Assembly: GCF_001679785.1 (NCBI RefSeq)
Contig: NZ_CP016286.1
Location: 2,356,001 to 2,420,000 of the forward strand
Length of the DNA: 64,000 bases
Reading direction: 5' to 3'
From: Rhizobium leguminosarum
GTDB lineage: Bacteria; Pseudomonadota; Alphaproteobacteria; Rhizobiales; Rhizobiaceae
This document shows, one piece after another, positions 10,109 through 18,618 of this stretch. Both the position numbers and the translations under genes were made by a program. Under the pieces are notes generated by a model. The model did not search any database. It saw nothing but the letters and a program-made list of their open reading frames with translations, and was not told the DNA's origin. Within the stretch, counting starts at the first letter, position 1, and the number at the start of each line of letters is the position of its first letter.

Positions 10109-11166
10109 TATCCGATCCGGCTGTTCTTTTGCGAGCGCGGCGGCTCTTCGGATCCAAAGGCCGCATCCAGCGCGGCGCGCTTGTCGCTGGCGCTCATCTC
10201 CGAGAATGCGATCGACAATTCTGCATGTTCACTGCCGCGCACGATCGTCTCGACCATGAACATCGGCCGCCTTTTGCTCTCCTGGACGAGGCGACCAAGA
10301 TACTCGCCGATGATGCCGATGCAGATCAGCTGGATGGCGCTGAAGGCGCTGACCGCAGCCATGATCGACGACCAGCCGGTTACCGTCTCGCCCTGCAGCC
10401 AGCGAACGAAGGTGTAGACGAGCAACGCGATCGCGACGCCGGCGCTCATCATGCCAAGCCATGTGGCTATACGCAGCGGCGTCGTCGAAAAGCTGGTGAT
10501 CGCATCCAGCGCAAAATTGATCATCTTTCGCAACGGATATTTCGTCGTGCCGGCAAAACGGGCGTCACGCTCGTAGGGGAGCCCTACCTGCCTGCCGCCG
10601 ATCCAGCTGACCATGCCGCGGATGAAGCGATCGCGCTCCGGCATCGCCAGCAGGATATCGACGACACGCCGGCGCATCAGCCGGAAATCACCGGTATCGC
10701 GCGGAATGGTCACGGAAGCGAGTTTGGACAAAGCGCGATAGAAAAGCGAAGCGGAGGCGAGTTTGAACCAGGTTTCGCCCTGGCGCCGCGTGCGCTGGCC
10801 GTAAACGACGTCGGCGCCGCGCTCCATGATCGGCATCATCATCAAGAGCAGCTCGGGCGGATCCTGAAGATCGGCGTCGATCAAAAGCACGCGCTCTCCC
10901 CGCGACGCGGCAAGACCCGCCGTAGATGCCAACTGGTGGCCGTGATTGCGCAGAAGACGAACGCCGAGCAGCTGCGGCACATTGGCCGCCAGATCGGAGA
11001 TGATCTCCCACGTGCGGTCGGACGAGCCGTCATCGACGAGAATGAGCTCGAAGCCATCGCCGGCAACGCTATGCGCGGCAGCGGCGGCGCGGCGGCAGAA
11101 TTCGCGCAAGCCCTCTTCCTCGTTGTGACAAGGAGCGACGATGGAGAGAAACGGTGCTTGCGTCAT
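10108..11166 (-). CDS. GT2 glycosyltransferase, polyprenyl-phosphate sugar type (GtrB/DPM1-like)
   Basis: 352 residues. The N-terminal GT-A domain has LSIVAPCHNEEEGLREF, ILVDDGSSDRTWE and the metal-binding LLIDADLQDPPELL, all typical of enzymes that put glucose or a similar sugar on undecaprenyl phosphate. Two membrane segments near residues 240-300 (LGMMSAGVAIALLVYTFV and AIQLICIGIIGEYLGRL) match the GtrB membrane anchor. The downstream membrane protein overlaps it by one base. Such pairs decorate lipopolysaccharide or lipids; the target here is unknown. Confidence 0.85.
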   Translation of the reverse strand: MTQAPFLSIVAPCHNEEEGLREFCRRAAAAAHSVAGDGFELILVDDGSSDRTWEIISDLAANVPQLLGVRLLRNHGHQLASTAGLAASRGERVLLIDADLQDPPELLLMMMPIMERGADVVYGQRTRRQGETWFKLASASLFYRALSKLASVTIPRDTGDFRLMRRRVVDILLAMPERDRFIRGMVSWIGGRQVGLPYERDARFAGTTKYPLRKMINFALDAITSFSTTPLRIATWLGMMSAGVAIALLVYTFVRWLQGETVTGWSSIMAAVSAFSAIQLICIGIIGEYLGRLVQESKRRPMFMVETIVRGSEHAELSIAFSEMSASDKRAALDAAFGSEEPPRSQKNSRIG

Positions 11167-11273
11167 GCGGACATCTGGGCCTGCTTGATATCTGCCGCAA
11201 GACTAGCCGGAAACGTCAAACAATCCTTTAATGATCGCACCGCGCTTGGCACGTTCTTGCTGGGCGCGGTACT

Positions 11274-12182
11274 CTATTCCGCCGCCATGGCATCGCGGGC
11301 GCCCTCGACATCGCGGGCCGGCGAGGCGCCGTAAAGGCGGCTGTATTCGCGGCTGAACTGCGACGGGCTTTGATAGCCGACGCGGTGACCGGCCGTGCCC
11401 GCATCGAGCCGCTCCACGAGCATCAGACGGCGCGCCTCGTGCAGGCGAAGCTGCTTCTGATACTGCACCGGTGTCATCGCCGTGACCGACTTGAAGTGAT
11501 GATGGAAGGAGGACACGCTCATGCTGACGCGGTCGGCAAGGTCCTCGATGCGCAGTGGTCGCGCGAAATTCTCCTTCAGCCATGCAACGGCGCGGGCGAT
11601 CCTGTTGCTGTGGCTGTCTGCAGTGGCAATGTTGATCAGCCGCGCGCCGGCCGGCCCGGTCAGCACCCGATAGAGGATTTCCTGCTCGATCAGCGGCGCC
11701 ATCGCCGCAATGTCGTTTGGACGATCAAGCAAGCGCAGCAGTCGGACGGCAGCATCCAGCAGCTCCGGCGAGGCGACGTTCACCACCATCCCGCGCTGTC
11801 CGTCGGTATGGGCTCCCGGCCGGGGAATATCGACGCGGCTCAGCAGTTCCAGCAGCTTCTCCGAGTCGATTGCCAGCGCCAGACAGAGATGCGGAACCTC
11901 CGGGCTCGCCTCCGTGACGCGCCAGGCGACCGGCAGATCGAGCGAAGTCAGAAGATAGTCTCCCATCGCGTAGCTGATGTGTTCGTCACCGAGGCGCAGG
12001 CTCTTTGCCCCCTGCAGCACCAGCGCGAGACAGGGCCGGTAGCTGCTGTGCAGGGGATTGCTGGGATTGGAGCGGCGGCTGAGGAAGAGATTGCCGATCG
12101 CGGTCGCAAACTCGCCGTCGTGGGGCGTGAAGCGCATCGCAATATCGGCGATCTCCTGATAAGGGCTGAAAGGTAATGTCAT
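11274..12182 (-). CDS. AraC family regulator (AraC_N type)
   Basis: 302 residues from the ATG at 12182 (MTLPFSPYQEIADIAMRFTP), which has GAAAGAG upstream; the frame continues to 12329 but lacks family similarity there. The N-terminal part, with SSYRPCLALVLQGAKSLRLG, is the AraC_N ligand-binding domain. The C-terminal 100 residues carry two HTH motifs, including IEDLADRVSMSVSSFHHHFK and VGYQSPSQFSREYSRLYG. It is divergent from an alcohol dehydrogenase gene 194 bases away, the usual arrangement for this regulator with its target dehydrogenase. Confidence 0.88.
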   Translation of the reverse strand: MTLPFSPYQEIADIAMRFTPHDGEFATAIGNLFLSRRSNPSNPLHSSYRPCLALVLQGAKSLRLGDEHISYAMGDYLLTSLDLPVAWRVTEASPEVPHLCLALAIDSEKLLELLSRVDIPRPGAHTDGQRGMVVNVASPELLDAAVRLLRLLDRPNDIAAMAPLIEQEILYRVLTGPAGARLINIATADSHSNRIARAVAWLKENFARPLRIEDLADRVSMSVSSFHHHFKSVTAMTPVQYQKQLRLHEARRLMLVERLDAGTAGHRVGYQSPSQFSREYSRLYGASPARDVEGARDAMAAE

Positions 12183-12376
12183 GCGCAACTCTTTCGGTCT
12201 GACGCCAGCGGAACGCCTTTTATCTAAGGTGCCTTCAGCATTTCGCAAACGGCCGGCGCCGTCATTTTTGCAGGATTGTGCATAAAGCTCGGAGGATCGC
12301 TCTAACGGTCGGACCGGGATCCGGTGCAAGCTCCGCCATCTTCGATCCTCCCTCCCAACCCCAAAGGAAGCTTCAG

Positions 12377-13423
12377 ATGGCTATCGCAAAAGGCTATGCC
12401 GCGACCGACGCGTCGCAACCATTGACCCCCTTCACCTTCGAGCGCCGCGAGCCGAACGATGACGACGTCGTCATCGCGGTTCAATATTGCGGCGTCTGCC
12501 ATTCCGACATCCACCAGGCCCGCAACGAATGGGGTAATTCCAGATATCCGATGGTGCCGGGCCATGAGGTTGCCGGCGTCGTTTCCGCCGTCGGCTCTAA
12601 GGTCACCCAGTTCAAGGTCGGCGACCGCGTCGGCGTCGGCTGCTTCGTCAACTCCTGCGTCGGCTGCGCCACGCGCGACCTGGATTACGAGCACTTCATG
12701 CCAGGTCTCGTCCAGACCTACAATGACGTTGAGGCAGACGGCACCACCCCGACCTTTGGCGGCTACTCCGACTCCATCGTCGTCAAGGAAGGCTATGTCC
12801 TGCGCTTCCCGGACAATATCCCCCTCGATGCAGGCGCTCCCCTGCTTTGCGCCGGCATCACGCTCTATTCCCCGCTCGCCCACTGGAAGGCCGGCGCCGG
12901 CAAGAAGGTCGCGATCGTCGGCATGGGCGGCCTCGGCCATATGGGCGTGAAGATCGGTGCAGCCATGGGCGCCGACATCACCGTGCTCTCGCAGTCGCTA
13001 TCGAAGAAGGAAGACGGCCTGAAGCTCGGCGCCAAGGACTATTACGCAACGAGCGACGCAGAGACCTTCACCAAGCTCGCCGGCACCTTTGACCTGATCA
13101 TCAACACGGTTGGCACGGTAATCGACTGGAACGCCTATCTCAGCCTGTTGAAGCCCGATGGCACGATGGTTCTGGTCGGTGTTCCCGAGCACCCGGTTCC
13201 GGTTCATGCCTTCTCGGTCATCGGCGGGCGTAAGAGCCTTGCCGGTTCCATGATCGGCTCGATCAAGGAAACCCAGGAAATGCTCGACTTCTGCGGCAAG
13301 CACAACATCGTCTCGGAGATCGAGAAGATCAACATCCAGAACATCAACGAAGCCTATGAGCGTGTCATCAAGAGCGACGTGCGCTACCGCTTCGTCATCG
13401 ACATCGCCTCGCTGGCTGCTTGA
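12377..13423 (+). CDS. Zinc-type alcohol dehydrogenase (AdhC/YahK group) with altered structural zinc site
   Basis: 348 residues of a medium-chain dehydrogenase, likely NADPH-linked aldehyde/alcohol oxidoreductase. Catalytic zinc ligands are present: Cys in [11 protein letters not shown], His-Glu in PGHEVAG, and Cys in LLCAGIT. The Rossmann motif is [14 protein letters not shown]. The structural zinc lobe normally reads C-x2-C-x2-C-x7-C. Here the sequence is [18 protein letters not shown], so the third and fourth cysteines are Arg and Met. The ATG at 12377 follows AAAGGAAG. It is divergent from the AraC gene, which probably controls it. Confidence 0.9.
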   Translation: MAIAKGYAATDASQPLTPFTFERREPNDDDVVIAVQYCGVCHSDIHQARNEWGNSRYPMVPGHEVAGVVSAVGSKVTQFKVGDRVGVGCFVNSCVGCATRDLDYEHFMPGLVQTYNDVEADGTTPTFGGYSDSIVVKEGYVLRFPDNIPLDAGAPLLCAGITLYSPLAHWKAGAGKKVAIVGMGGLGHMGVKIGAAMGADITVLSQSLSKKEDGLKLGAKDYYATSDAETFTKLAGTFDLIINTVGTVIDWNAYLSLLKPDGTMVLVGVPEHPVPVHAFSVIGGRKSLAGSMIGSIKETQEMLDFCGKHNIVSEIEKINIQNINEAYERVIKSDVRYRFVIDIASLAA

Positions 13424-13433
13424 GAAAATGAGA

Positions 13434-13459
13434 GGCGGCTCCTTTGGGGGCCGCCCCTT
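13434..13459 (+). terminator. Terminator after the alcohol dehydrogenase gene
   Basis: GGCGGCTCC and GGGGCCGCC pair over nine positions (one G-U) around a short TTTG loop, 10 bases after the stop codon. The downstream tract CCTTCT is only moderately T-rich. Confidence 0.6.
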
Positions 13460-13502
13460 CTGTCAGCCTTCGCGCCCGCGACGAAGTATGCACTGAGGAA
13501 TC

Positions 13503-15458
13503 TCAGGACATGCCTTCGAGATGTCGGTGCAGGCTCAGCAGATATTCGACGCCGTTGAACGGATCAGGCCCCGAACGCCTTCGAACGCGCGGCGGGCCAG
13601 CCATCGGGGCGTAGTGATCGAAGCCGGTTTCCATCGTCCCCGCCCCGCTTGTCAGGCCCGGCAATTGCTGCTGGACGCTCTGGATCATCGCGGACGCCAT
13701 AGTGCCTTCCAGTCGGGCCATGCCGTCGGCAATCACGGAATCCGTCATAGTCGCGGCAGATTTCGCAAGCAGGGTCAGCAAGCCGTTCAAGCTCTCCGCG
13801 GGCGCTTCGAGATGAAAGCGGTCGATCGGTTCGCATAGGACGGTTTGCGCGGCCGACAGTGCATCTGCCAGCACCCAAGGCGTCAGCTGCCGGAAATCGG
13901 CGGCGGTGCTTGCAGGCGAGCTGTGCCGGACTGCCGTCATCGCCACGTGGCAATCGATGACCTGCCAGCCGAAAACGCCCTGCTTCAGCGTTTCGAACAC
14001 GGTTTCTTCGACCGCCCTGTAAAAGCTGGCGGGCATCTGGCCGACGTCCACATCAAGCGCAAAGCTGTTGCCTGCCCCTTCTGGACGCGGTTCGACCCGT
14101 AGACCGACGGTGGCGAGAAACGGATTGGACTCCTTGAAGAGGATCTGCAGGCCTTCCCCGGTTCCCACAAGCCTTTCCACCAAGATGACCGTGCTTTCCT
14201 CGAACCCAGCCTCGAGGCCGAAATCCGTCAGCAGGGTCGATTGGACGACCTCCTTCTGCACCTCGCCATAGAGCGATACGAAGATGTCGTCGGCATCATC
14301 GTTCCGGCGCAGATTGATCAATGGGTCCTGCTCGGCCATCTGGTTCAGCGCCAGCCAGAGGGCCGCCTTGTCGGAGGGCCGCCGGGCAAGGACGCGGGTT
14401 TCGAGGCTGGGCGGGGCAAACTGGGGCCCACCCGCGAGCAGGTCGCCGCCCACCGCATCCCCGATACGGGCGCCGGCAAGGCCGCTGATGCGCGCGATCT
14501 GCCCGGCGCGGAAGCTTGCAGCGCCATGAACCCGGCCGGCCTCGAAAACCTCGATCGCGGTCACTCTTTCCGAGCCTGTGGGCAAATCCAGATGTTGCCG
14601 GAGCCGGACCGTGCCTGACGTTAGGTACATATAGGACAGCTTTTCACCGCCCCACCCGCGTTCGATCTTGAAGATTTTTCCGGCAATCGGCCCGTCCGGA
14701 TCGAGGCGCCGGCCGGGCAATATCGTCGCGATGGCCGATGTCAGGGCCGGCACGCCGACGCCGGTCGTTGCCGCACCTGCGAAGACCGGATGCACCAGAC
14801 CACTCGCGACCTGATCGGTCAGGCAGCGTCCAAGCCTGTCCGCCGTCAGGCGATCGGGCGCCAAGACGTAGTCGTCCAGCAGCGCCTCGTCATTCTCCGC
14901 GAGTGCTTCGCAGAGCGGCGTGAAAAGCGGTTCGCATCCGGGAGCCAACGCCTCCACCCGAGCAAGCCTGCTGCCGGCATCGACGACGGAAGACATGGCG
15001 ATGGGGCGAACGAGCAATTGGCTGGCAAGAGCCTTCAGCACATCCTCATACTGCGCGCCGAGACGATCGACCTTGTTGACGAAGAAGACGACGGGAACGC
15101 CAAGCCGCCGCAGCGCCCGCACCAGCACCCGTGTCTGGGCCTGCACGCCTTCGACCGCCGAAACGACGACGATCGCGGCATCCAGCAATCCGAGCACCCG
15201 CTCGACCTCGGCGATGAAATCCGGGTGACCGGGCGTGTCGACGAGATTGACGATCCTGTCGCCGACCGTGAACGACACCACCGCGGCTCTGATCGTGATG
15301 CCGCGTTGCCGTTCGAGTTCAAGAGTGTCCGTTTGTGTATTGCCGGTATCGACGCTGCCGAGCTTGTCGATGACGCCGGCGTCAAAAAGCAGTCTTTCGG
15401 TAAGGCTAGTCTTGCCTGCATCCACATGGGCGAGGATGCCCAGATTCAAAGTGCGCAT
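13503..15458 (-). CDS. Ribosomal protection protein of the Tet(M)/Otr(A) family
   Basis: 651 residues, close to Tet(M) (639). The GTPase domain is complete: AHVDAGKT (10-17), DTPGHPDF (74-81), NKVD (128-131). Then come the EF-G-like domains II-V, including the motif region around LINLRRNDDADDIFVSLYGEVQKEVVQ. These proteins bind the ribosome like EF-G and release tetracycline. Chromosomal alphaproteobacterial members are often annotated this way, but a role in resistance is not certain from sequence. A 7-bp inverted repeat (15467-15481, AACTTCT/AGAAGTT) lies just upstream of the ATG and might fold over the ribosome-binding region. Confidence 0.8.
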   Translation of the reverse strand: MRTLNLGILAHVDAGKTSLTERLLFDAGVIDKLGSVDTGNTQTDTLELERQRGITIRAAVVSFTVGDRIVNLVDTPGHPDFIAEVERVLGLLDAAIVVVSAVEGVQAQTRVLVRALRRLGVPVVFFVNKVDRLGAQYEDVLKALASQLLVRPIAMSSVVDAGSRLARVEALAPGCEPLFTPLCEALAENDEALLDDYVLAPDRLTADRLGRCLTDQVASGLVHPVFAGAATTGVGVPALTSAIATILPGRRLDPDGPIAGKIFKIERGWGGEKLSYMYLTSGTVRLRQHLDLPTGSERVTAIEVFEAGRVHGAASFRAGQIARISGLAGARIGDAVGGDLLAGGPQFAPPSLETRVLARRPSDKAALWLALNQMAEQDPLINLRRNDDADDIFVSLYGEVQKEVVQSTLLTDFGLEAGFEESTVILVERLVGTGEGLQILFKESNPFLATVGLRVEPRPEGAGNSFALDVDVGQMPASFYRAVEETVFETLKQGVFGWQVIDCHVAMTAVRHSSPASTAADFRQLTPWVLADALSAAQTVLCEPIDRFHLEAPAESLNGLLTLLAKSAATMTDSVIADGMARLEGTMASAMIQSVQQQLPGLTSGAGTMETGFDHYAPMAGPPRVRRRSGPDPFNGVEYLLSLHRHLEGMS

Positions 15459-15466
15459 GAACCACC

Positions 15467-15481
15467 AACTTCTCAGAAGTT
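15467..15481 (-). promoter_or_regulatory. Inverted repeat just upstream of the Tet(M)-like gene
   Basis: AACTTCT and AGAAGTT are separated by one base, ending 8 bases before the start codon. It could be a regulator site or an RNA hairpin in the leader; the sequence does not decide between them. Confidence 0.4.
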
Positions 15482-15668
15482 CGAATGTGATTTTCGTGAG
15501 AAGTGAGTCGGCGCATTGGAACCTCTACTCGCTGTAGCTACGGCTGGATGCGTAACCCCCGGTGGTATCCGGAAGACACGGCGCAAACCCTAAGGGCGGA
15601 TCCGAAGATATGTCAAGCTTGGCTGCATCGCTGCTTCGAGGCTTGGCCTCTGGAGGACGGGAGAAGAG

Positions 15669-16934
15669 TTACCCCTCCTCCCGCATCGTCTCCCGCTGGG
15701 TGATCAGCCGGGCACTGTGCTGGCCGCTCAGATAGATCCAGAGCCAGCTCCAGGCGACGGAGAAGCGCGAGCGGGTGCCGATCAGGAAGTAGATATGGGC
15801 AAGACCCCAGATCCACCAGGCGAGCCAGCCTTTCAGCTTGATCCGGCCGAAATCGATGATCGCCGCACTCTTGCCGATCGTCGCCAGGCTGCCCTGATGC
15901 CAGTAACGGAAAGGCGCCGGCGCCGGTTTGCCGGACATGCGGGCGCGGATGACCTTGGCGACGTAACCGCCCTGCTGCTTGGCGGCAGGCGCAATGCCCG
16001 GCACCGGCTTGCCATCCTCGCGCATGACCGATGCGGTGTCGCCGACGACGAAGACATCGGGCAGACCGGGCGCGCTCAGATCTTTCTCGACCACGACGCG
16101 CCCTGCCCGGTCGGCCGGCACGCCGAGCCATTGCGCCGCCGGCGAGGCGGTGACCCCGGCTGCCCAGACGATCGTCCGGCTGGCAACGAAGGTCTCGCCG
16201 ATCTTCACGCCGTCGGCGTTGCACTCGGTCACCGGCTTGCCGAGATGGATCTCGACCCCGAGTTTTTCCAGCGCCTTCTGAGCATAGGCCGAAAGCTCCT
16301 CGGCGAAGGTCGGCAGCACCCGCGGGCCTGCTTCGACCAGGACGACGCGGGTCTTGCGCGTGTCGATGTTGCGGAATTCCTTGGGCAGCGTGAAATGCGC
16401 GAGTTCGGCGATGATGCCGGCCAACTCGACGCCGGTCGGCCCCGCCCCGACGATGGTGAAGGTCAGCAGTGCGTCACGCACGGCAGGATGGGCCTCCATC
16501 TCCGCCTTCTCGAAGGCGAGCAGCACGCGCCTGCGGATCGTCGTCGCATCCTCCAGCGTCTTCAGGCCGGGCGCCACCGGCTCCCATTCGTCATGGCCAA
16601 AATAGGCATGCGTCGCCCCGGTCGCCAACACCAGCGTATCGTAACCAAGAGTCATGTCGTTGCGTAAGGAAACAGTCTTCGCGCCACTGTCGACGCCCGT
16701 GACCTCGGCGAGCAGCACCGTCACGTCAGGCCGGTCGGCATAAAGGCGGCGGATCGGCCAGGCGATCTCCGAGGTGGAGAGAATAGTGGTCGCCACCTGA
16801 TAGAGCAGCGGCTGGAAGAGATGATGGTTGCGCCGATCGACGAGGGTGATCTTCACACCCGCCCCCTTCAAGCCGTTGACGAGCTGTAGCCCGCCGAAAC
16901 CGCCGCCGACAACGACGACATGATGATCGCTCAT
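15669..16934 (-). CDS. ndh: Type II NADH dehydrogenase (NAD(P)/FAD-dependent oxidoreductase)
   Basis: 421 residues. It would oxidise NADH and reduce membrane quinone without pumping protons. The FAD motif VVVGGGFGGLQLVNGL is at the N-terminus and is followed by the NDH-2 signature NHHLFQPLLYQVATT. The NADH motif VGAGPTGVELAGIIAEL is near residue 170. The second FAD segment DVFVVGDTA and AKQQGGYVAKVI are also present. The C-terminal 60 residues include a hydrophobic WLAWWIWGLAHIYFLIG stretch for membrane attachment. An AsnC gene lies upstream on the same strand. Confidence 0.9.
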   Translation of the reverse strand: MSDHHVVVVGGGFGGLQLVNGLKGAGVKITLVDRRNHHLFQPLLYQVATTILSTSEIAWPIRRLYADRPDVTVLLAEVTGVDSGAKTVSLRNDMTLGYDTLVLATGATHAYFGHDEWEPVAPGLKTLEDATTIRRRVLLAFEKAEMEAHPAVRDALLTFTIVGAGPTGVELAGIIAELAHFTLPKEFRNIDTRKTRVVLVEAGPRVLPTFAEELSAYAQKALEKLGVEIHLGKPVTECNADGVKIGETFVASRTIVWAAGVTASPAAQWLGVPADRAGRVVVEKDLSAPGLPDVFVVGDTASVMREDGKPVPGIAPAAKQQGGYVAKVIRARMSGKPAPAPFRYWHQGSLATIGKSAAIIDFGRIKLKGWLAWWIWGLAHIYFLIGTRSRFSVAWSWLWIYLSGQHSARLITQRETMREEG

Positions 16935-17043
16935 GACCTACCCCTTTTGCGCCATTTCGCTCAAAGCCAATGTGGCCTTCGCCGCGATGGTTGCAACTGC
17001 CGTTTCGGCATAGCTCCCCTGCATCCCGGTTGGTGGACCTCAC

Positions 17044-17508
17044 TCAATCGGCATATCCTACGGGGATCGCCGTGCCGCCCTTCAGAAGCTCCATCGAGAT
17101 CGATGCCGAGACGTCGAAGAGTTCGATCTTGCGCACGATCTGCTTGTAGATCACATCGTAATGCTCGACGCGCGGCAGCACGATCTTCAGGATGTAGTCG
17201 TGATTGCCGGTCAGGCGGTGCGCTTCGACGATCTCGGGAATGTCGCTGATGATCCGGCGGAAGGTCTCCGTCCATTCGTCGGAATGGTGCGCTGTCTTGA
17301 CCAGGGCGAAGACCGTCGTCGGCACGCCCATCTTTTCCCGGTCGAGCACGACGATGCGCCGGGCGATATGGCCGCTTTCCTCCAGCCGCTGGATGCGCCG
17401 TGAGCAGGCCGATATCGAAAGCGCCACGCGCTCGGCAAGATCGGTCACGGATATGCCCGCATCCTTTTGCAGCATGTCCAGAATGCGTTTGTCGCGATCA
17501 TCAAGCAT
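17044..17508 (-). CDS. Lrp/AsnC family transcriptional regulator
   Basis: 154 residues, the standard length. An N-terminal winged HTH (LDMLQKDAGISVTDLAERVALSISACSRRIQRLEESGHI) is followed by the RAM ligand-binding domain (about 65-150, with HRLTGNHDYILKIVL). Members respond to amino acids. It is divergent from an aspartate/glutamate racemase-like gene starting 160 bases away, so that gene is a likely target. The leader between them is AT-rich compared with the surroundings. Confidence 0.9.
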   Translation of the reverse strand: MLDDRDKRILDMLQKDAGISVTDLAERVALSISACSRRIQRLEESGHIARRIVVLDREKMGVPTTVFALVKTAHHSDEWTETFRRIISDIPEIVEAHRLTGNHDYILKIVLPRVEHYDVIYKQIVRKIELFDVSASISMELLKGGTAIPVGYAD

Positions 17509-17667
17509 GTGCCGAACATATACCTATCGCGTCCTTTTTTGCAGGATTTCATAAAATGACGCAAAATCCTATCACATATCTGATGCAAGGGACAAACAAA
17601 GCAAACACATCGCGCCGGGCTTGCGGCATCATTTCGTAAAGTTCAGAAGCATGGAGAGCATGAAGAA

Positions 17668-18387
17668 ATGGAAACGATCGGCCTTATCGGCGGCATGAGT
17701 TTCGAAAGTTCGGCGGTCTATTACCGTCTCGTCAACGAGATGGTGCGTGACAGCAAGGGTGGCCTCGCCTCGGCCGAACTCATCCTACATTCGGTCAACT
17801 TCGAGGAGATCGTCGCCCTTCAAAAGGCCGGCGACTGGGATATGGCCGCCCGTCGCCTCGCCGACGTGGCTCTGCGCCTGCAGGTCGCCGGCGCCGGCTG
17901 CATCCTGATCTGCACCAACACCATGCATCTGATCGCCGACAAGGTCGCGGAGAAGATCTCCGTACCGCTGATCCACATCATCGACGAGACGGCGAAATCG
18001 CTGCATGCGGCCGGCCGCAAGCGCCCGCTGCTGCTTGCGACCCGCTACACGATGGAGCACGGCTTCTACAGCGACCGCATGAAGAGCCTTGGTGTTGATA
18101 TCATGGTGCCTGATGCGAGCGACCGCACGACCGTGCACGATATTATCTTCAACGAACTCTGCGCCGGCAAGGTGCTCGACAGTTCGCGTCAAAAGCTGTT
18201 CGATATCATCGCGCGCGCCCTCGACAACGGCGCCGACAGCATCATCCTCGGCTGCACCGAGATCTGCCTGATCCTCGACCCCGACCATTTGCCGCTGCCG
18301 GGCTTCGACACCACAGCGATCCATGCGCGGGCGGCGGTCGATTTCGCGCTGGGAATGGACGAGGCCGGCGAAGAGGAAGCCGCCTGA
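17668..18387 (+). CDS. Aspartate/glutamate racemase family protein
   Basis: 239 residues of the cofactor-independent amino acid racemase fold. The two catalytic cysteines are present: Cys in LICTNTMHLIADKV and Cys in ILGCTEICLIL. The N-terminus METIGLIGGMSFESSAVYY is the typical YgeA/RacX start. The substrate could be aspartate, glutamate or a broader set. GAAGAAATGG surrounds the start. The divergent AsnC regulator suggests control by an amino acid. A 25-base inverted repeat that lies 15 bases after its stop belongs to the next gene. Confidence 0.88.
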   Translation: METIGLIGGMSFESSAVYYRLVNEMVRDSKGGLASAELILHSVNFEEIVALQKAGDWDMAARRLADVALRLQVAGAGCILICTNTMHLIADKVAEKISVPLIHIIDETAKSLHAAGRKRPLLLATRYTMEHGFYSDRMKSLGVDIMVPDASDRTTVHDIIFNELCAGKVLDSSRQKLFDIIARALDNGADSIILGCTEICLILDPDHLPLPGFDTTAIHARAAVDFALGMDEAGEEEAA

Positions 18388-18401
18388 AACTCGCACTGAC
18401 A

Positions 18402-18426
18402 ATTTAGTTGACTGGGTCAACTAAAT
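18402..18426. promoter_or_regulatory. Perfect 11-bp inverted repeat, probable MarR operator
   Basis: ATTTAGTTGAC (18402-18412) and GTCAACTAAAT (18416-18426) are exact complements around TGG. The TTGAC/GTCAA core with AT-rich flanks fits MarR-family sites. It lies 193 bases before the MarR-GNAT start because a repeat element separates them. Confidence 0.6.
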
Positions 18427-18446
18427 GCCCGACAAAGTCTCTGTTT

Positions 18447-18604
18447 GGAGATTTTTGCCAGTTTGCTGACACCTCGCTCTCTCCTCGGCGTCATCCTCGG
18501 CCTTGTGCTGAGGATCTGCCACGTATCGACCGGAGGCAGATGCTCGGGACAGGCCCGAGCATGATGAAGCAGGAGTTGGCCGACTTCGCCTCGCAAAAAT
18601 CTCC
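18447..18604. repeat. 158-bp MITE-like palindromic element with 12-bp terminal inverted repeats
   Basis: The ends GGAGATTTTTGC (18447-18458) and GCAAAAATCTCC (18593-18604) are perfect inverted copies. Inside are three further hairpins: ATCCTC/GAGGAT, TCTGCC/GGCAGA and ATGCTCGGG/CCCGAGCAT. The internal part resembles a short palindromic repeat that I recall from rhizobial intergenic regions. It contains no gene and ends right at the Shine-Dalgarno region of the next gene. Confidence 0.6.
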
Positions 18605-18618
18605 ATCTGGAGATCATC

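Noticed and set aside
18447..18604. A small gene or riboswitch in the element before the MarR-GNAT gene
   Set aside because: Terminal inverted repeats and inner palindromes explain the structure better; no known riboswitch core or reading frame with a ribosome-binding site is present.
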